From assembly GCA_034666665.1 (NCBI GenBank), contig JAXDLK010000042.1, forward strand, positions 1 to 21,055: a stretch of 21,055 nt of DNA, read 5' to 3'. Shown here piece after piece: positions 1-7,080 of the stretch. This stretch comes from JAXDLK01 sp034666665. Its GTDB lineage: Bacteria > Desulfobacterota > Binatia > JACPRU01. Both the position numbers and the translations under genes were made by a program. Below the pieces are notes generated by a model. It was not told where the DNA came from and ran no database searches. It worked only from the letters and a program-made list of their open reading frames with translations. The first letter of the stretch is position 1; each line of letters opens with the position of its first letter.

Positions 1-140
1 AGATGGTGATGCCGGGGGACAACGTGGCGATGGAAGTGCAGCTGATCACGCCGATCGCGATGGACGAGGGGCTGCGATTCGCGATTCGCGAGGGCGGCCG
101 CACCGTCGGCGCCGGAGTCGTCACCAAAATCTTGGAATGA
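1..140 (+). CDS. tuf: Elongation factor Tu, C-terminal end (partial)
   Basis: The first complete codon is at 3 and the frame ends at TGA 138-140, giving the last 45 residues of EF-Tu. The segment has the highly conserved domain III ending, including MVMPGDNV, IAMDEGLRFAIREGG and RTVGAGVVTKI. EF-Tu is the cytosolic GTPase that delivers aminoacyl-tRNA to the ribosomal A site; its GTP-binding domain lies outside the window. A tuf gene directly before rpsJ is the usual str-S10 junction, so rpsL, rpsG and fusA probably lie further upstream (inference). Identification is secure despite the truncation by the window edge. Confidence 0.97.
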   Translation, partial: MVMPGDNVAMEVQLITPIAMDEGLRFAIREGGRTVGAGVVTKILE

Positions 141-198
141 TCCTCGAGTCAGTGCGCCGAATGCTAGTGGCGATGCGCGGGGGCGCGGGCGGGAACCA

Positions 199-507
199 GT
201 GAACGAGAAGATTCGCATTCGGCTGAAGGCCTACGATCACCGACTGCTCGATCAGTCGGTGAAGGAGATCGTCGAGACGGTCAAGCGCACTGGCGGGCGG
301 ATGGCGGGTCCGATCCCGTTACCGACGCACATCGAGCGTTTCACCGTGAACCGCTCCCCGCACGTCGACAAGAAGTCACGCGAGCACTTCGAGATTCGAA
401 CCCACAAGCGGCTGCTCGACATCCTCGAGCCGACGCAACAGACGATCGACGCCCTCGGCAAGCTCGACCTCGCGGCCGGCGTCGACGTCGAGATCAAGCT
501 GCAGTGA
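199..507 (+). CDS. rpsJ: 30S ribosomal protein S10
   Basis: A 102-residue protein, close to the E. coli length of 103, with family signatures IRIRLKAYDHRLLD at the N-terminus, GPIPLPT near residues 37-43 and SREHFEIRTHKRLLDI in the long-loop region. S10 is a 30S head protein that binds 16S rRNA and also acts as NusE in antitermination with NusB. The start is GTG at 199, because the family N-terminus begins right there and there is no upstream in-frame ATG. It opens the S10 operon, 58 bases after tuf. I see no convincing promoter or L4-type leader hairpin in that short gap, so it may be co-transcribed with tuf. Confidence 0.97.
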   Translation: MNEKIRIRLKAYDHRLLDQSVKEIVETVKRTGGRMAGPIPLPTHIERFTVNRSPHVDKKSREHFEIRTHKRLLDILEPTQQTIDALGKLDLAAGVDVEIKLQ

Positions 508-544
508 CGAATCGCTTCCTCGGGACCCGGAATCGAAACCTTCG

Positions 545-1189
545 ATGGCCATCGGACTGATCGGAAAGAAGCTGGGCATGACCCAGGTGTTCGCCAAGGA
601 CGGCAACTTGATCCCGGTGACGGTGATCGAGACCGAGCCGTGCACGGTGATGCAAGTGAAGACGCCGGCCACCGACGGCTACGCCGCTGCGCAGCTCGGA
701 GTCGGCGAGCGCAAGGCCCAGCGCCTGTCGAAGGCGGCGCTCCACCACCGGCAGAAGGCCGGGAAGATGGCAGCCGTGCTCCGCGAGTTTCGCGACCCGG
801 GCAACGTCTCGCTCGCGCAGGAGATCAAGGTTGCCGACGTGTTCCAGGCCGGCGATCACGTGGACGTGACCGGCTTCAGCAAGGGCAAGGGCTACGCCGG
901 TGTGATCAAGCGCCACCAGTTCTCCGGATTTCCCGGGAGCCACGGGACGCACGAGTACTTCCGCCACGGCGGCAGCATCGGGAACCGGTCCTACCCGGGG
1001 CGTGTCTTCAAGGGAAAGCGCATGGCCGGGCGCTTGGGGAACGACCGGGTGACGATCCAGAATCTCGTCGTCGTCGACGTTCGCGCCGAGGACAACCTGC
1101 TCCTCGTCCGCGGCGCGGTTCCCGGCGGCAAGAACGGCCTGGTGATCGTCCGCAAGGCCGTCAAGGCAATCGAGATCGCGAATGGCTGA
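545..1189 (+). CDS. rplC: 50S ribosomal protein L3
   Basis: A 214-residue protein (E. coli 209) with the L3 start GLIGKKLGMTQVF, the VDVTGFSKGKGYAGVIKRH segment and PGRVFKGKRMAGRLGNDRVT. L3 is one of the first proteins to bind 23S rRNA, and its central extension reaches the peptidyl transferase centre. In the loop that carries the PrmB-methylated glutamine of E. coli (Gln150 in GSIGQNQTPG), this protein reads GSIGNRSYPG, so serine replaces the modified glutamine. No good Shine-Dalgarno is visible before ATG 545. The 3' end overlaps rplD by 8 bases. Confidence 0.97.
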   Translation: MAIGLIGKKLGMTQVFAKDGNLIPVTVIETEPCTVMQVKTPATDGYAAAQLGVGERKAQRLSKAALHHRQKAGKMAAVLREFRDPGNVSLAQEIKVADVFQAGDHVDVTGFSKGKGYAGVIKRHQFSGFPGSHGTHEYFRHGGSIGNRSYPGRVFKGKRMAGRLGNDRVTIQNLVVVDVRAEDNLLLVRGAVPGGKNGLVIVRKAVKAIEIANG

Positions 1190-1814
1190 CGGGCTGCGCG
1201 CGCCGATCCTCTCGGCGGATCGCCAGGCGGTCGGAGAAGTCGAGCTGCCGGAGGCGGTGTTCGCCGCGCCGCGCCGCAGCCATCTCGTGTACGAAGCCGT
1301 GAAGATGCAGCGCGCGAATCGCCGGTCGGGTACGGCCGCGACGAAGACGCGCGCATTCGTCAGCGGCGGCGGCAAGAAGCCCTGGAAGCAGAAGGGTACC
1401 GGACGTGCGCGACAGGGTAGCATTCGCGCCACCCAATGGGTCGGCGGGGCGACGGTGTTCGGCCCGCAGCCCCGCGATTACTCGTACCGGCTGCCGCGCT
1501 CGGCGCGCCGCGAAGCGCTCCTGACCGCGCTGTCCGAGCGGTTCCGGGATGGCGGGCTGGTGATCGTCGAGCGGCTCGAGGTGCCGAGCGGGAAGACGCG
1601 CGACGCTGCGAAGCTGCTCGCCGGTCTCGAGGCACGCCACGCGCTCATCGTTCTCCGCGACGAGGAAGAGAATCTCGCACGCGCGATCCGCAACCTCCCC
1701 GGTACCAAGCTGGTGCCGGCGCGAACCGTGAGCGTGCTCGATCTTCTGGCGCACCCGACGGTGCTGCTCACCGTCGACGGGCTCGACGCATTGAAGGAAA
1801 GGTTCGCGGAATGA
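1182..1814 (+). CDS. rplD: 50S ribosomal protein L4
   Basis: A 210-residue protein (E. coli 201). The conserved loop that lines the peptide exit tunnel is seen around residues 58-80 (GGGKKPWKQKGTGRARQGS), followed by GGATVFGPQPRDY. The C-terminal half is the globular Rossmann-like part ending in DGLDALKERF. In E. coli L4 is also the autogenous repressor of the S10 operon; whether it is here cannot be read from the window. The start ATG 1182 lies inside the end of rplC, an 8-base overlap, and the stop overlaps the rplW start in an ATGA arrangement, which suggests translational coupling. Confidence 0.97.
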   Translation: MADGLRAPILSADRQAVGEVELPEAVFAAPRRSHLVYEAVKMQRANRRSGTAATKTRAFVSGGGKKPWKQKGTGRARQGSIRATQWVGGATVFGPQPRDYSYRLPRSARREALLTALSERFRDGGLVIVERLEVPSGKTRDAAKLLAGLEARHALIVLRDEEENLARAIRNLPGTKLVPARTVSVLDLLAHPTVLLTVDGLDALKERFAE

Positions 1815-2095
1815 GCTCCGAGGTGTTGGTCGCGCCGCTGATCACCGAGAAGGGGACGCTGGTGAACGAGACCGGCAACCAGGTGCTCTTCCGCGTGCGG
1901 CGCGACGCGAACAAGGAGGAGATCCGGCGTGCGGTCGAGAGCTTCTTCAAGGTCAAGGTCGACAAGGTGCGCACGGTGAACCTGCTCGGTAAATTCCGGC
2001 GTGTCGGCCGGAGCGCGGGCCGGCGGCCGAACTGGAAGAAGGCGTACGTGACCCTCGCCGAGGGCCACAGCATCGACTTTTTCGAAGGAGTCTGA
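1811..2095 (+). CDS. rplW: 50S ribosomal protein L23
   Basis: A 94-residue protein (E. coli 100) with APLITEKG near the N-terminus, NQVLFRVRRDANKEEIRRAVE in the centre and VRTVNLLGKFRRVGR leading to WKKAYVTL. L23 sits at the tunnel exit and is the docking site for trigger factor and SRP. The reading frame is open further upstream, but the L23 family start matches ATG 1811, which overlaps the rplD stop by four bases (ATGA). The upstream part of the frame is only the shadow of rplD. RplB follows after 8 bases. Confidence 0.96.
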   Translation: MSSEVLVAPLITEKGTLVNETGNQVLFRVRRDANKEEIRRAVESFFKVKVDKVRTVNLLGKFRRVGRSAGRRPNWKKAYVTLAEGHSIDFFEGV

Positions 2096-2103
2096 GGCCG
2101 CAC

Positions 2104-2928
2104 GTGCCGCTGAAAAAGTACAAGCCGACTTCCGAAGGCCGTCGCTTCATGACGACCGCCGATTTTTCCGAGATCACCACCTCGGTACCCGAAGGATCGC
2201 TCCTCGAGCCGCTTCGCCGGAGCGGAGGGCGCAACAATTTCGGGCGCATGACCATGCGCTACCTCGGCGGCGGGTCGAAGCGGCGCTACCGCCGGATCGA
2301 CTTCCTTCGCGAGAAGGATGGAATTCCCGCGCGCGTTGCGGAGATCGAGTATGACCCGAACCGGTCCGCGCGCCTCGCGCTGCTCCATTACCGGGATGGC
2401 GAGAAGCGCTACATCCTCGCGCCCGTCGGCCTCTCGGTCGGTGACGAGGTGGTCTCCGGCCCTGGATCGGACATCAAGCCGGGAAATGCGCTCGCGCTGC
2501 GGCAGATCCCCGTAGGCACCATCGTCCACAACGTGGAGCTTCGCTCAGGCCGCGGCGCGCAGCTCGCCCGAGGCGCCGGCGCGGCCGTCCAGCTGATGGC
2601 GAAGGAGGGCGACTACGCGCTCCTGAAGTTGCCCTCCGGGGAGCTCCGCCGCGTGCGCATCGAGTGCCGCGCCACCATCGGTCAGGTCGGGAACCTGGAC
2701 CACGAGAACGTCTCCTACGGCAAGGCCGGCCGCGTGCGCTGGCTCGGCCGCCGGCCGCGCGTGCGCGGCATCGCGATGAATCCCGTCGATCATCCGCACG
2801 GCGGCGGCGAAGGCCGTTCCAAGGGGAATCACCCGCAAACGCCGTGGGGCAAGCCGACGAAGGGTTACAAGACGCGTCACAACAAGGCGACGGACAAGTA
2901 CATCGTCACCCGCCGGGGGCGGAAATAG
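2104..2928 (+). CDS. rplB: 50S ribosomal protein L2
   Basis: A 274-residue protein (E. coli 273), beginning at GTG 2104 with the family start PLKKYKPTSEGRRF. It shows SGGRNNFGRMT (residues 40-50), PVGTIVHNVE (136-145) and NPVDHPHGGGEG (226-237). His230 corresponds to the universally conserved E. coli His229 near the peptidyl transferase centre. L2 binds 23S rRNA and bridge B7b and is needed for subunit joining. Small departures from the commonest family sequence are F47 in NNFGR and the YLGGGSKRR stretch (52-60). RpsS follows after six bases. Confidence 0.97.
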   Translation: MPLKKYKPTSEGRRFMTTADFSEITTSVPEGSLLEPLRRSGGRNNFGRMTMRYLGGGSKRRYRRIDFLREKDGIPARVAEIEYDPNRSARLALLHYRDGEKRYILAPVGLSVGDEVVSGPGSDIKPGNALALRQIPVGTIVHNVELRSGRGAQLARGAGAAVQLMAKEGDYALLKLPSGELRRVRIECRATIGQVGNLDHENVSYGKAGRVRWLGRRPRVRGIAMNPVDHPHGGGEGRSKGNHPQTPWGKPTKGYKTRHNKATDKYIVTRRGRK

Positions 2929-2934
2929 AGGGCC

Positions 2935-3231
2935 ATGGCACGTTCGATCAAGAAAGGTCCGTTCATCGACGATCACCTGATGAAGAAGGTGACGGCGCTG
3001 AACGATGCGAGCGAGAAGCGGGTGGTGAAGACCTGGTCCCGGCGTTCCACGATCCTGCCGGAAATGGTCGGCCACACCTTCGCGGTTCACAACGGACGCA
3101 AGTTCATTCCGGTCTACGTGACCGAGAACATGGTCGGCCACAAGCTCGGAGAGTTCTCACCGACGCGCACGTTCCACGGACACGCGGGGGACCGCAAGGT
3201 CGAGGTCCGGCCCGGCGCGCCGAGGAGCTGA
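2935..3231 (+). CDS. rpsS: 30S ribosomal protein S19
   Basis: A 98-residue protein (E. coli 92) with the family start ARSIKKGPFIDDHL, then KTWSRRSTILPEMVGHTFAVHNGR and the C-terminal HKLGEFSPTRTFHGHAGD motif. S19 lies in the 30S head, pairs with S13 and contacts the A-site tRNA and bridge B1a. The C-terminal tail after residue 86 is basic and proline-rich, slightly longer than in E. coli. Start ATG 2935 is six bases after the rplB stop, with GAGGGCC just before it as a weak ribosome binding site. Confidence 0.97.
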   Translation: MARSIKKGPFIDDHLMKKVTALNDASEKRVVKTWSRRSTILPEMVGHTFAVHNGRKFIPVYVTENMVGHKLGEFSPTRTFHGHAGDRKVEVRPGAPRS

Positions 3232-3244
3232 GGGGCGCCGTCCG

Positions 3245-3586
3245 ATGGAAGCCAAGGGCATCGCCCGACACGTCCGCATGTCGCCACGCAAGATGCGTCT
3301 CGTCGTCGATCTCATCCGCGGCAAGAAGGTCGACGACGCGCTCGGTGTTCTCGCGTTCACGCCGAAGCGGGGCGCCAAGACGGTCGCGAAGGCGCTTCGG
3401 GCGGTGGTCGCCAGCGCGGAGAACAACCACAACCTCGACGTCGATTCCCTCTACGTGAAGCGCGCCGAGGTGGGCGCAGGACCGACGCTCAAGCGGTTCA
3501 TGCCGCGCGCGCACGGCCGAGCGACGTCGATCCGCAAGCGCACGAGCCATCTGACGATCGTGCTCGACGAGAAAGAAGGCGATTGA
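3245..3586 (+). CDS. rplV: 50S ribosomal protein L22
   Basis: A 113-residue protein (E. coli 110) with ARHVRMSPRKMRLVVDLIRGK at the start, the globular domain, and the long beta hairpin around residues 80-102 (GPTLKRFMPRAHGRATSIRK). The hairpin tip lines the exit tunnel next to L4 and is the site where macrolide resistance changes occur in other bacteria. The stop TGA 3584-3586 shares its last base with the rpsC start ATG (TGATG), so termination and re-initiation are likely coupled. Confidence 0.97.
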   Translation: MEAKGIARHVRMSPRKMRLVVDLIRGKKVDDALGVLAFTPKRGAKTVAKALRAVVASAENNHNLDVDSLYVKRAEVGAGPTLKRFMPRAHGRATSIRKRTSHLTIVLDEKEGD

Positions 3587-4248
3587 TGGGACAGAAGACG
3601 CACCCGAAGGGGTTCCGTCTCGGAGTCATCGAGAACTGGGACTCGCGGTGGTTCGCGTCGCGCGATTACGCGACGCTCCTCCACGAAGACGTTCGGTTGC
3701 GGGACTTCATCAAGAAGAAGCTCTACCACGCCGGCATTTCCAAGGTGGAGGTCGAGCGCGCGGCGAACAAGGCGAAGATCAACATCTACACCGCTCGTCC
3801 CGGGATCGTCATCGGCAAGAAGGGCGCAGAGATCGAGAAGCTCAAGCAGGAGCTCTCGCGGATCTCGAGAAACGAGACCTACATCAACATTCACGAGGTG
3901 CGCCGTCCGGACCTCGACGCACAGCTGGTCGCCGAGAACGTGGCGCTGCAGCTCGAGCGACGGGTGGCGTTCCGCCGCGCGATGAAGGAAGCGGTGGCCC
4001 GCGCGATGCGCATGGGGGCGCTCGGCATTCGCGTGCAGAGCGGCGGCCGTCTCGGCGGCTCCGAGATCGCGCGCCGGGAATGGTACCGCGAAGGACGCGT
4101 GCCGCTGCACACGCTCCGCGCCGACATCAGCTACGGCTTTGCCGAGGCGAAGACGACGTACGGCATCATCGGCATCAAGTGCTGGATCTTCCGCGGCGAG
4201 GTGCTGACGCCAGCCGAAGAGGAGCAGAAGACGGCGCTCGGCGGCTGA
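3586..4248 (+). CDS. rpsC: 30S ribosomal protein S3
   Basis: A 220-residue protein (E. coli 233) starting GQKTHPKGFRLGVIENWDS. A KH-type RNA-binding domain shows the GXXG loop as GKKG at residues 77-80 in TARPGIVIGKKGAEIEKL. The C-terminal domain has FRRAMKEAV (129-137), which keeps the basic residues tied to mRNA helicase activity at the entry tunnel, and GRLGGSEIARREWYREGRVP. I chose ATG 3586 rather than the TTG one codon earlier because the family begins MGQK and ATG overlaps the rplV stop by one base. RplP follows after 13 bases. Confidence 0.97.
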   Translation: MGQKTHPKGFRLGVIENWDSRWFASRDYATLLHEDVRLRDFIKKKLYHAGISKVEVERAANKAKINIYTARPGIVIGKKGAEIEKLKQELSRISRNETYINIHEVRRPDLDAQLVAENVALQLERRVAFRRAMKEAVARAMRMGALGIRVQSGGRLGGSEIARREWYREGRVPLHTLRADISYGFAEAKTTYGIIGIKCWIFRGEVLTPAEEEQKTALGG

Positions 4249-4261
4249 CGGATCGACGACC

Positions 4262-4684
4262 ATGCTGCAACCCGCGAAAGTCAAATGGCGCAAGCAGATG
4301 CGCGGCCGCCGCGCCGGGTACGCCTGGCGGGGCTCCGCCCTCGCGTTCGGCGACTACGGACTACAGGCGACCGAGCGCGGCTGGATGACCGCTCGCGAGA
4401 TCGAGGCCGCACGAGTGGCGCTCACGCGTCACATCAAGCGCGGGGGACGCGTCTGGGTGCGTATCTTCCCCGACAAGCCGATCACGAAGAAGCCTGCGGA
4501 AACACGGATGGGAAAGGGCAAGGGCCCGCCCGAGGCTTGGGTCGCGGTGATCAAGCCGGGGCGCATGCTCTTCGAGATGGAAGGTGTGGCTCCGGAGGTC
4601 GCGCGCGAGGCGCTCCGCCTCGCGGCCAGCAAGCTCTCGCTGCCGACACAGATCCGCGAGCGCGGGGTGGTGCGTGGAAGCTAA
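4262..4684 (+). CDS. rplP: 50S ribosomal protein L16
   Basis: A 140-residue protein (E. coli 136) starting MLQPAKVKWRKQMRGR, with LTARQIEAAR-like MTAREIEAARVALTRHIKR, WVRIFPDKPITKKP and the RMGKGKGPPEAWVA segment. The arginine just before MGKGKG corresponds to the residue hydroxylated in E. coli L16, and it is conserved here. L16 sits between the A and P tRNA sites near the peptidyl transferase centre. The last 11 bases overlap the GTG start of rpmC. Confidence 0.97.
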   Translation: MLQPAKVKWRKQMRGRRAGYAWRGSALAFGDYGLQATERGWMTAREIEAARVALTRHIKRGGRVWVRIFPDKPITKKPAETRMGKGKGPPEAWVAVIKPGRMLFEMEGVAPEVAREALRLAASKLSLPTQIRERGVVRGS

Positions 4685-4871
4685 AGATCTGCGGGAACAA
4701 GACGGCGCGGAGCTCCGGGCGAAGGAACAGGAGCTCCGTGACGAGCTGTTCCGCCTCCGCCTGCGAAAAGGCGCCGGTCAGCTCGGCAATCCGATGAAGA
4801 TCCGCGAGGTGAGACGGGATCTCGCGCGGCTTCGGACGGTGCGCCGCGAGGTGGAAGGGAGATCGGCGTGA
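4674..4871 (+). CDS. rpmC: 50S ribosomal protein L29
   Basis: A 65-residue, two-helix protein (E. coli 63) starting at GTG 4674 (VEAKDLREQD) with the family motifs ELRDELFRLRLRKGAGQL and IREVRRDLARLRTV. L29 lies at the tunnel exit beside L23. The frame is open for another 30 codons upstream, but that part is out-of-frame rplP sequence and the family start fits GTG 4674. It overlaps rplP by 11 bases and rpsQ by four (GTGA), so it depends on coupled translation; a GTGCGTG repeat stands where the binding site would be. Confidence 0.95.
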   Translation: MEAKDLREQDGAELRAKEQELRDELFRLRLRKGAGQLGNPMKIREVRRDLARLRTVRREVEGRSA

Positions 4872-5134
4872 CGGCGAGCGAGCGCGGTGCGCGCAAGGTT
4901 CGCGACGGCGTGGTCGTCAGCGACAAGATGCAGAAGACGATCGTGGTGCAGGTCGAGCGGACCGTACAGCACGGCCAGTACAAGAAACAGATCCGCCTGC
5001 GGCGGCGCTTCAAGGCGCACGACGAAAAGAACGAGTGCAAGACCGGGGACCGCGTCCGCATCGAGGAGACCCGGCCGCTCAGCCGGGACAAGCGCTGGCG
5101 GCTGAAGACGATCCTCGAGCGAGCCAAGGTATGA
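4868..5134 (+). CDS. rpsQ: 30S ribosomal protein S17
   Basis: An 88-residue OB-fold protein (E. coli 84) with GVVVSDKMQKTIVVQVERTV, HGQYKKQIRLRRRFKAHDE, then GDRVRIEETRPLSRDKRWRL. S17 binds 16S rRNA early in assembly of the 30S body. The N-terminus has about ten residues (TASERGARKV) ahead of the usual family start. The GTG start at 4868 overlaps the rpmC stop by four bases (GTGA), which fixes the start. RplN follows after 16 bases. Confidence 0.96.
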   Translation: MTASERGARKVRDGVVVSDKMQKTIVVQVERTVQHGQYKKQIRLRRRFKAHDEKNECKTGDRVRIEETRPLSRDKRWRLKTILERAKV

Positions 5135-5150
5135 CCGTGCGGGGCTCCCG

Positions 5151-5519
5151 ATGATCCAGACGCAATCGATCCTCGACGTCGCCGACAACTCCGGCGCTCG
5201 CAAAGTGATGTGCGTCAAGGTGCTCGGCGGATCCAAGCGCCGCTATGCCTCGATCGGCGACATCATCGTGGTGTCGGTGAAGGAGGCGATTCCGAACGCG
5301 AAGGTGAAGAAGGGCGAGGTCGCGAAGGCAGTGATCGTGCGGACCGCGAAGGAAGTCGGCCGCGCCGACGGCTCGTACATCCGCTTCGACACGAACTCCG
5401 CCGTGCTGATCGACAACCAAGGCGAGCCGATCGGGACACGGATCTTCGGCCCCGTCGCGCGTGAGCTCCGGGCGAAGCGTTTCATGAAGATCATCTCGCT
5501 CGCTCCCGAGGTCCTCTGA
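5151..5519 (+). CDS. rplN: 50S ribosomal protein L14
   Basis: A 122-residue protein (E. coli 123) and one of the most conserved in the set: MIQTQSILDVADNSGARKVMCVKVLGG at the N-terminus, GDIIVVSVKEAIPNAKVKKGEV in the centre and GTRIFGPVARELR near the end. L14 forms intersubunit bridges B5 and B8 and is the target of the silencing factor RsfS. It opens what corresponds to the spc operon of E. coli, but the gap to rpsQ is only 16 bases, so there is no room for a separate promoter there. Confidence 0.97.
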   Translation: MIQTQSILDVADNSGARKVMCVKVLGGSKRRYASIGDIIVVSVKEAIPNAKVKKGEVAKAVIVRTAKEVGRADGSYIRFDTNSAVLIDNQGEPIGTRIFGPVARELRAKRFMKIISLAPEVL

Positions 5520-5527
5520 GCGCATCG

Positions 5528-5851
5528 ATGCTGAAACCGAAGATCAAGAAGGGAGACACGGTCTACGTCGCCGCCGGCCGCAACCGCGGAAAGACCGGCA
5601 AGGTACTGAAGGTCGTTCCGGAGAAGGGGCACGTGCTCGTCGAGCGGCTGAACATGATGAAGCGTCACCGCAAGCCGCGCGGCGCGCAGGCGCCGGGCGG
5701 GATCGTCGAGCGCGAGGCGCCGGTCGACCTGTCGAACGTCCGCCTGCTCTGCGACAAGTGCAACCGACCGACGCGCGTCGGACGCAGACGCCTCGAGGAC
5801 GGCCGCAGCGTGCGCTTCTGCCGCAAGTGCGACGAGCAGATCGATTCCTGA
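5528..5851 (+). CDS. rplX: 50S ribosomal protein L24 with zinc ribbon
   Basis: A 107-residue protein with a KOW motif at residues 5-33 (KIKKGDTVYVAAGRNRGKTG), the NMMKRHRKP loop and the GGIVEREAPVDLSNVRLL segment. The C-terminal part carries two CxxC pairs, Cys75-Cys78 and Cys98-Cys101, which should form a zinc ribbon. E. coli L24 lacks these cysteines, while many other bacterial L24 proteins have them. L24 nucleates 50S assembly at the 5' end of 23S rRNA. The start ATG 5528 is eight bases after rplN, and the stop is one base before rplE. Confidence 0.96.
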   Translation: MLKPKIKKGDTVYVAAGRNRGKTGKVLKVVPEKGHVLVERLNMMKRHRKPRGAQAPGGIVEREAPVDLSNVRLLCDKCNRPTRVGRRRLEDGRSVRFCRKCDEQIDS

Positions 5852-5852
5852 C

Positions 5853-6395
5853 ATGACCGCGAGACTCCGCATTCGATATCACGAGACCGTCCTGCCGGAC
5901 CTGATGAAGGAGCAGGGCTACACGAACGTCTACCAGGCGCCACGCGTCGACAAGGTCGTGCTGAACATGGGCCTCGGTGAGGCGATCCAGAACGCCAAGA
6001 TCATCGACTCCGCGGTCGCGGAGCTGGCGGCGATCACCGGCCAGAAACCGGTGGTCACCAAGTCGAAGAAGGCGATCGCGAACTTCAAGTTGCGCGAGGG
6101 GATGCCGATCGGCGCCATGGTGACCTTGCGAGGCGAGCGCATGTACGAGTTCCTCGACCGGTTGATGAACGTGGCGCTGCCGCGCGTTCGCGACTTCAAG
6201 GGCCTGTCCCCGAAGGCGTTCGATGGTCGCGGCAACTACTCGATCGGGCTTCACGAGCAGACCATCTTCCCGGAAGTCGACCTCGACAAGGTCGACAAGG
6301 TGAAGGGGATGACGATCACGATCTGTACGACCGCCCGGACGGACGACGAGGGGCGTGCGCTCTTGCGCGCCCTCGGCATGCCGTTCCGGGCATAA
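5853..6395 (+). CDS. rplE: 50S ribosomal protein L5
   Basis: A 180-residue protein (E. coli 179) with NVYQAPRVDKVVLNMGLGEA, the ITGQKPVVTKSKKAIANFKLREG signature, and LPRVRDFKGLSPKAFDGRGNYS followed by EQTIFPEVD. L5 binds 5S rRNA together with L18 and contacts S13 in bridge B1b. In E. coli the S8 translational operator covers the start of rplE; the start here (ATG 5853, one base after rplX) leaves no intergenic room and I see no obvious S8-type hairpin. RpsN follows after nine bases. Confidence 0.97.
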   Translation: MTARLRIRYHETVLPDLMKEQGYTNVYQAPRVDKVVLNMGLGEAIQNAKIIDSAVAELAAITGQKPVVTKSKKAIANFKLREGMPIGAMVTLRGERMYEFLDRLMNVALPRVRDFKGLSPKAFDGRGNYSIGLHEQTIFPEVDLDKVDKVKGMTITICTTARTDDEGRALLRALGMPFRA

Positions 6396-6404
6396 AGGAA
6401 TTCC

Positions 6405-6590
6405 GTGGCAAAGACCTCCCACATGGTGAAAGCGAAGCGAAAGCCGAAGTTCGCGGTGCGGCGACACAACCGCTGTCCGCTCTGCGGCCGGCCGCGGGCG
6501 TTCTTCCGGCGCTTCGAGATGTGCCGTCTGTGTCTGCGCAAGCTGGCACTTCGCGGGCACATCCCCGGTGTGGTCAAGGCTTCCTGGTGA
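6405..6590 (+). CDS. rpsN: 30S ribosomal protein S14, short zinc type
   Basis: A 61-residue S14 of the short type (the E. coli zinc-free form is 101 residues). Four cysteines, Cys24 and Cys27 in RCPLCGRPR and Cys40 and Cys43 in MCRLCLRKL, form the zinc site, and the ending GHIPGVVKASW is typical of the family. S14 binds the 30S head near S3 and S10. The start is GTG 6405 with the binding-site-like AGGAA six bases upstream. The stop is followed immediately by an inverted repeat and a 73-base gap before rpsH. Confidence 0.96.
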   Translation: MAKTSHMVKAKRKPKFAVRRHNRCPLCGRPRAFFRRFEMCRLCLRKLALRGHIPGVVKASW

Positions 6591-6616
6591 GGAGAGTCAT
6601 CGTGAGAGAACTCTCC
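6591..6616 (+). other. Inverted repeat (possible RNA hairpin) after rpsN
   Basis: GGAGAGT at 6591-6597 is the exact reverse complement of ACTCTCC at 6610-6616, separated by a 12-base loop. It begins on the base after the rpsN stop. The left arm also looks like a Shine-Dalgarno for the GTG at 6602, so folding could hide that start. There is no T-run after it, so it does not look like an intrinsic terminator. A regulatory role is inference. Confidence 0.4.
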
Positions 6617-6667
6617 CCGAGCAAATCCGGCGTGCATGAATGCGCTGGCGCGAGTGATTCCAAATGA
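6602..6667 (+). CDS. Possible 21-residue leader-type reading frame before rpsH
   Basis: GTG 6602 opens a 21-codon frame (VRELSPSKSG then VHECAGASDSK) ending at TGA 6665-6667, which overlaps both tandem ATG codons of rpsH. GGAGAG at 6591-6596 lies five bases before the GTG, better ribosome-binding spacing than rpsH itself has. I do not recognise the peptide. It could serve only to carry ribosomes across the gap from rpsN to rpsH, or it may not be translated at all. The same bases form the hairpin at 6591-6616, so the two readings compete. Confidence 0.25.
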   Translation: MRELSPSKSGVHECAGASDSK

Positions 6668-7059
6668 TGACCGATCCCGTCGCCGATCTTCTGACGCGCA
6701 TCCGCAATGCCTCGCGGGCCCGCAAGGAATGGGCGGAGATTCCCTGGTCGCGGCTGAAGGAGCAGATCGTGCGCGTCCTCTGCGAGGAAGGCTACACGCG
6801 CGAGTACTCCGTCGCGGAGGCGGGGATCCGCAAGAACCTGAAGGTCGGCCTGAAGTACGATGCATATCGCCGCCCGGCGATCACGGCTCTCCGGCGCGTG
6901 AGCCGCCCGAGCCTGCGCGTCTACGTTCCGGCGAAGGACATCCCGGCGATCCGCCGGGGGCTCGGCGTGAGCATCCTATCGACCCCCAAGGGCGTCGTGG
7001 CCGATCGCATCGCCCGCAAGGAAAACGTCGGCGGCGAGATCCTCTGCGCGGTCTGGTAG
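6664..7059 (+). CDS. rpsH: 30S ribosomal protein S8
   Basis: A 131-residue protein (E. coli 130) starting MMTDPVADLLTRIRNASRARK, with LKVGLKYD, AITALRRVSRPSLRVYV and the C-terminal SILSTPKGVVADRIARKENVGGEILCAVW. S8 binds helix 21 of 16S rRNA and in E. coli represses the spc operon. Tandem ATG codons at 6664 and 6667 are both possible starts; I give the first, since MMTDP is common in the family. No clear Shine-Dalgarno precedes it, so translation may rely on coupling across the preceding gap. Confidence 0.96.
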   Translation: MMTDPVADLLTRIRNASRARKEWAEIPWSRLKEQIVRVLCEEGYTREYSVAEAGIRKNLKVGLKYDAYRRPAITALRRVSRPSLRVYVPAKDIPAIRRGLGVSILSTPKGVVADRIARKENVGGEILCAVW

Positions 7060-7080
7060 GCGAGGGGCGAGGAACCGAAC

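Noticed and set aside
141..198. Possible promoter or terminator between tuf and rpsJ
   Set aside because: TTGGAA at 132-137 has no -10-like hexamer at a proper distance, and there is no stem followed by a T-run. The 58 bases look like a simple spacer.
3583..3585. TTG as the rpsC start
   Set aside because: It would add one residue to the family start MGQK; the next codon is ATG overlapping the rplV stop, which is the better choice.
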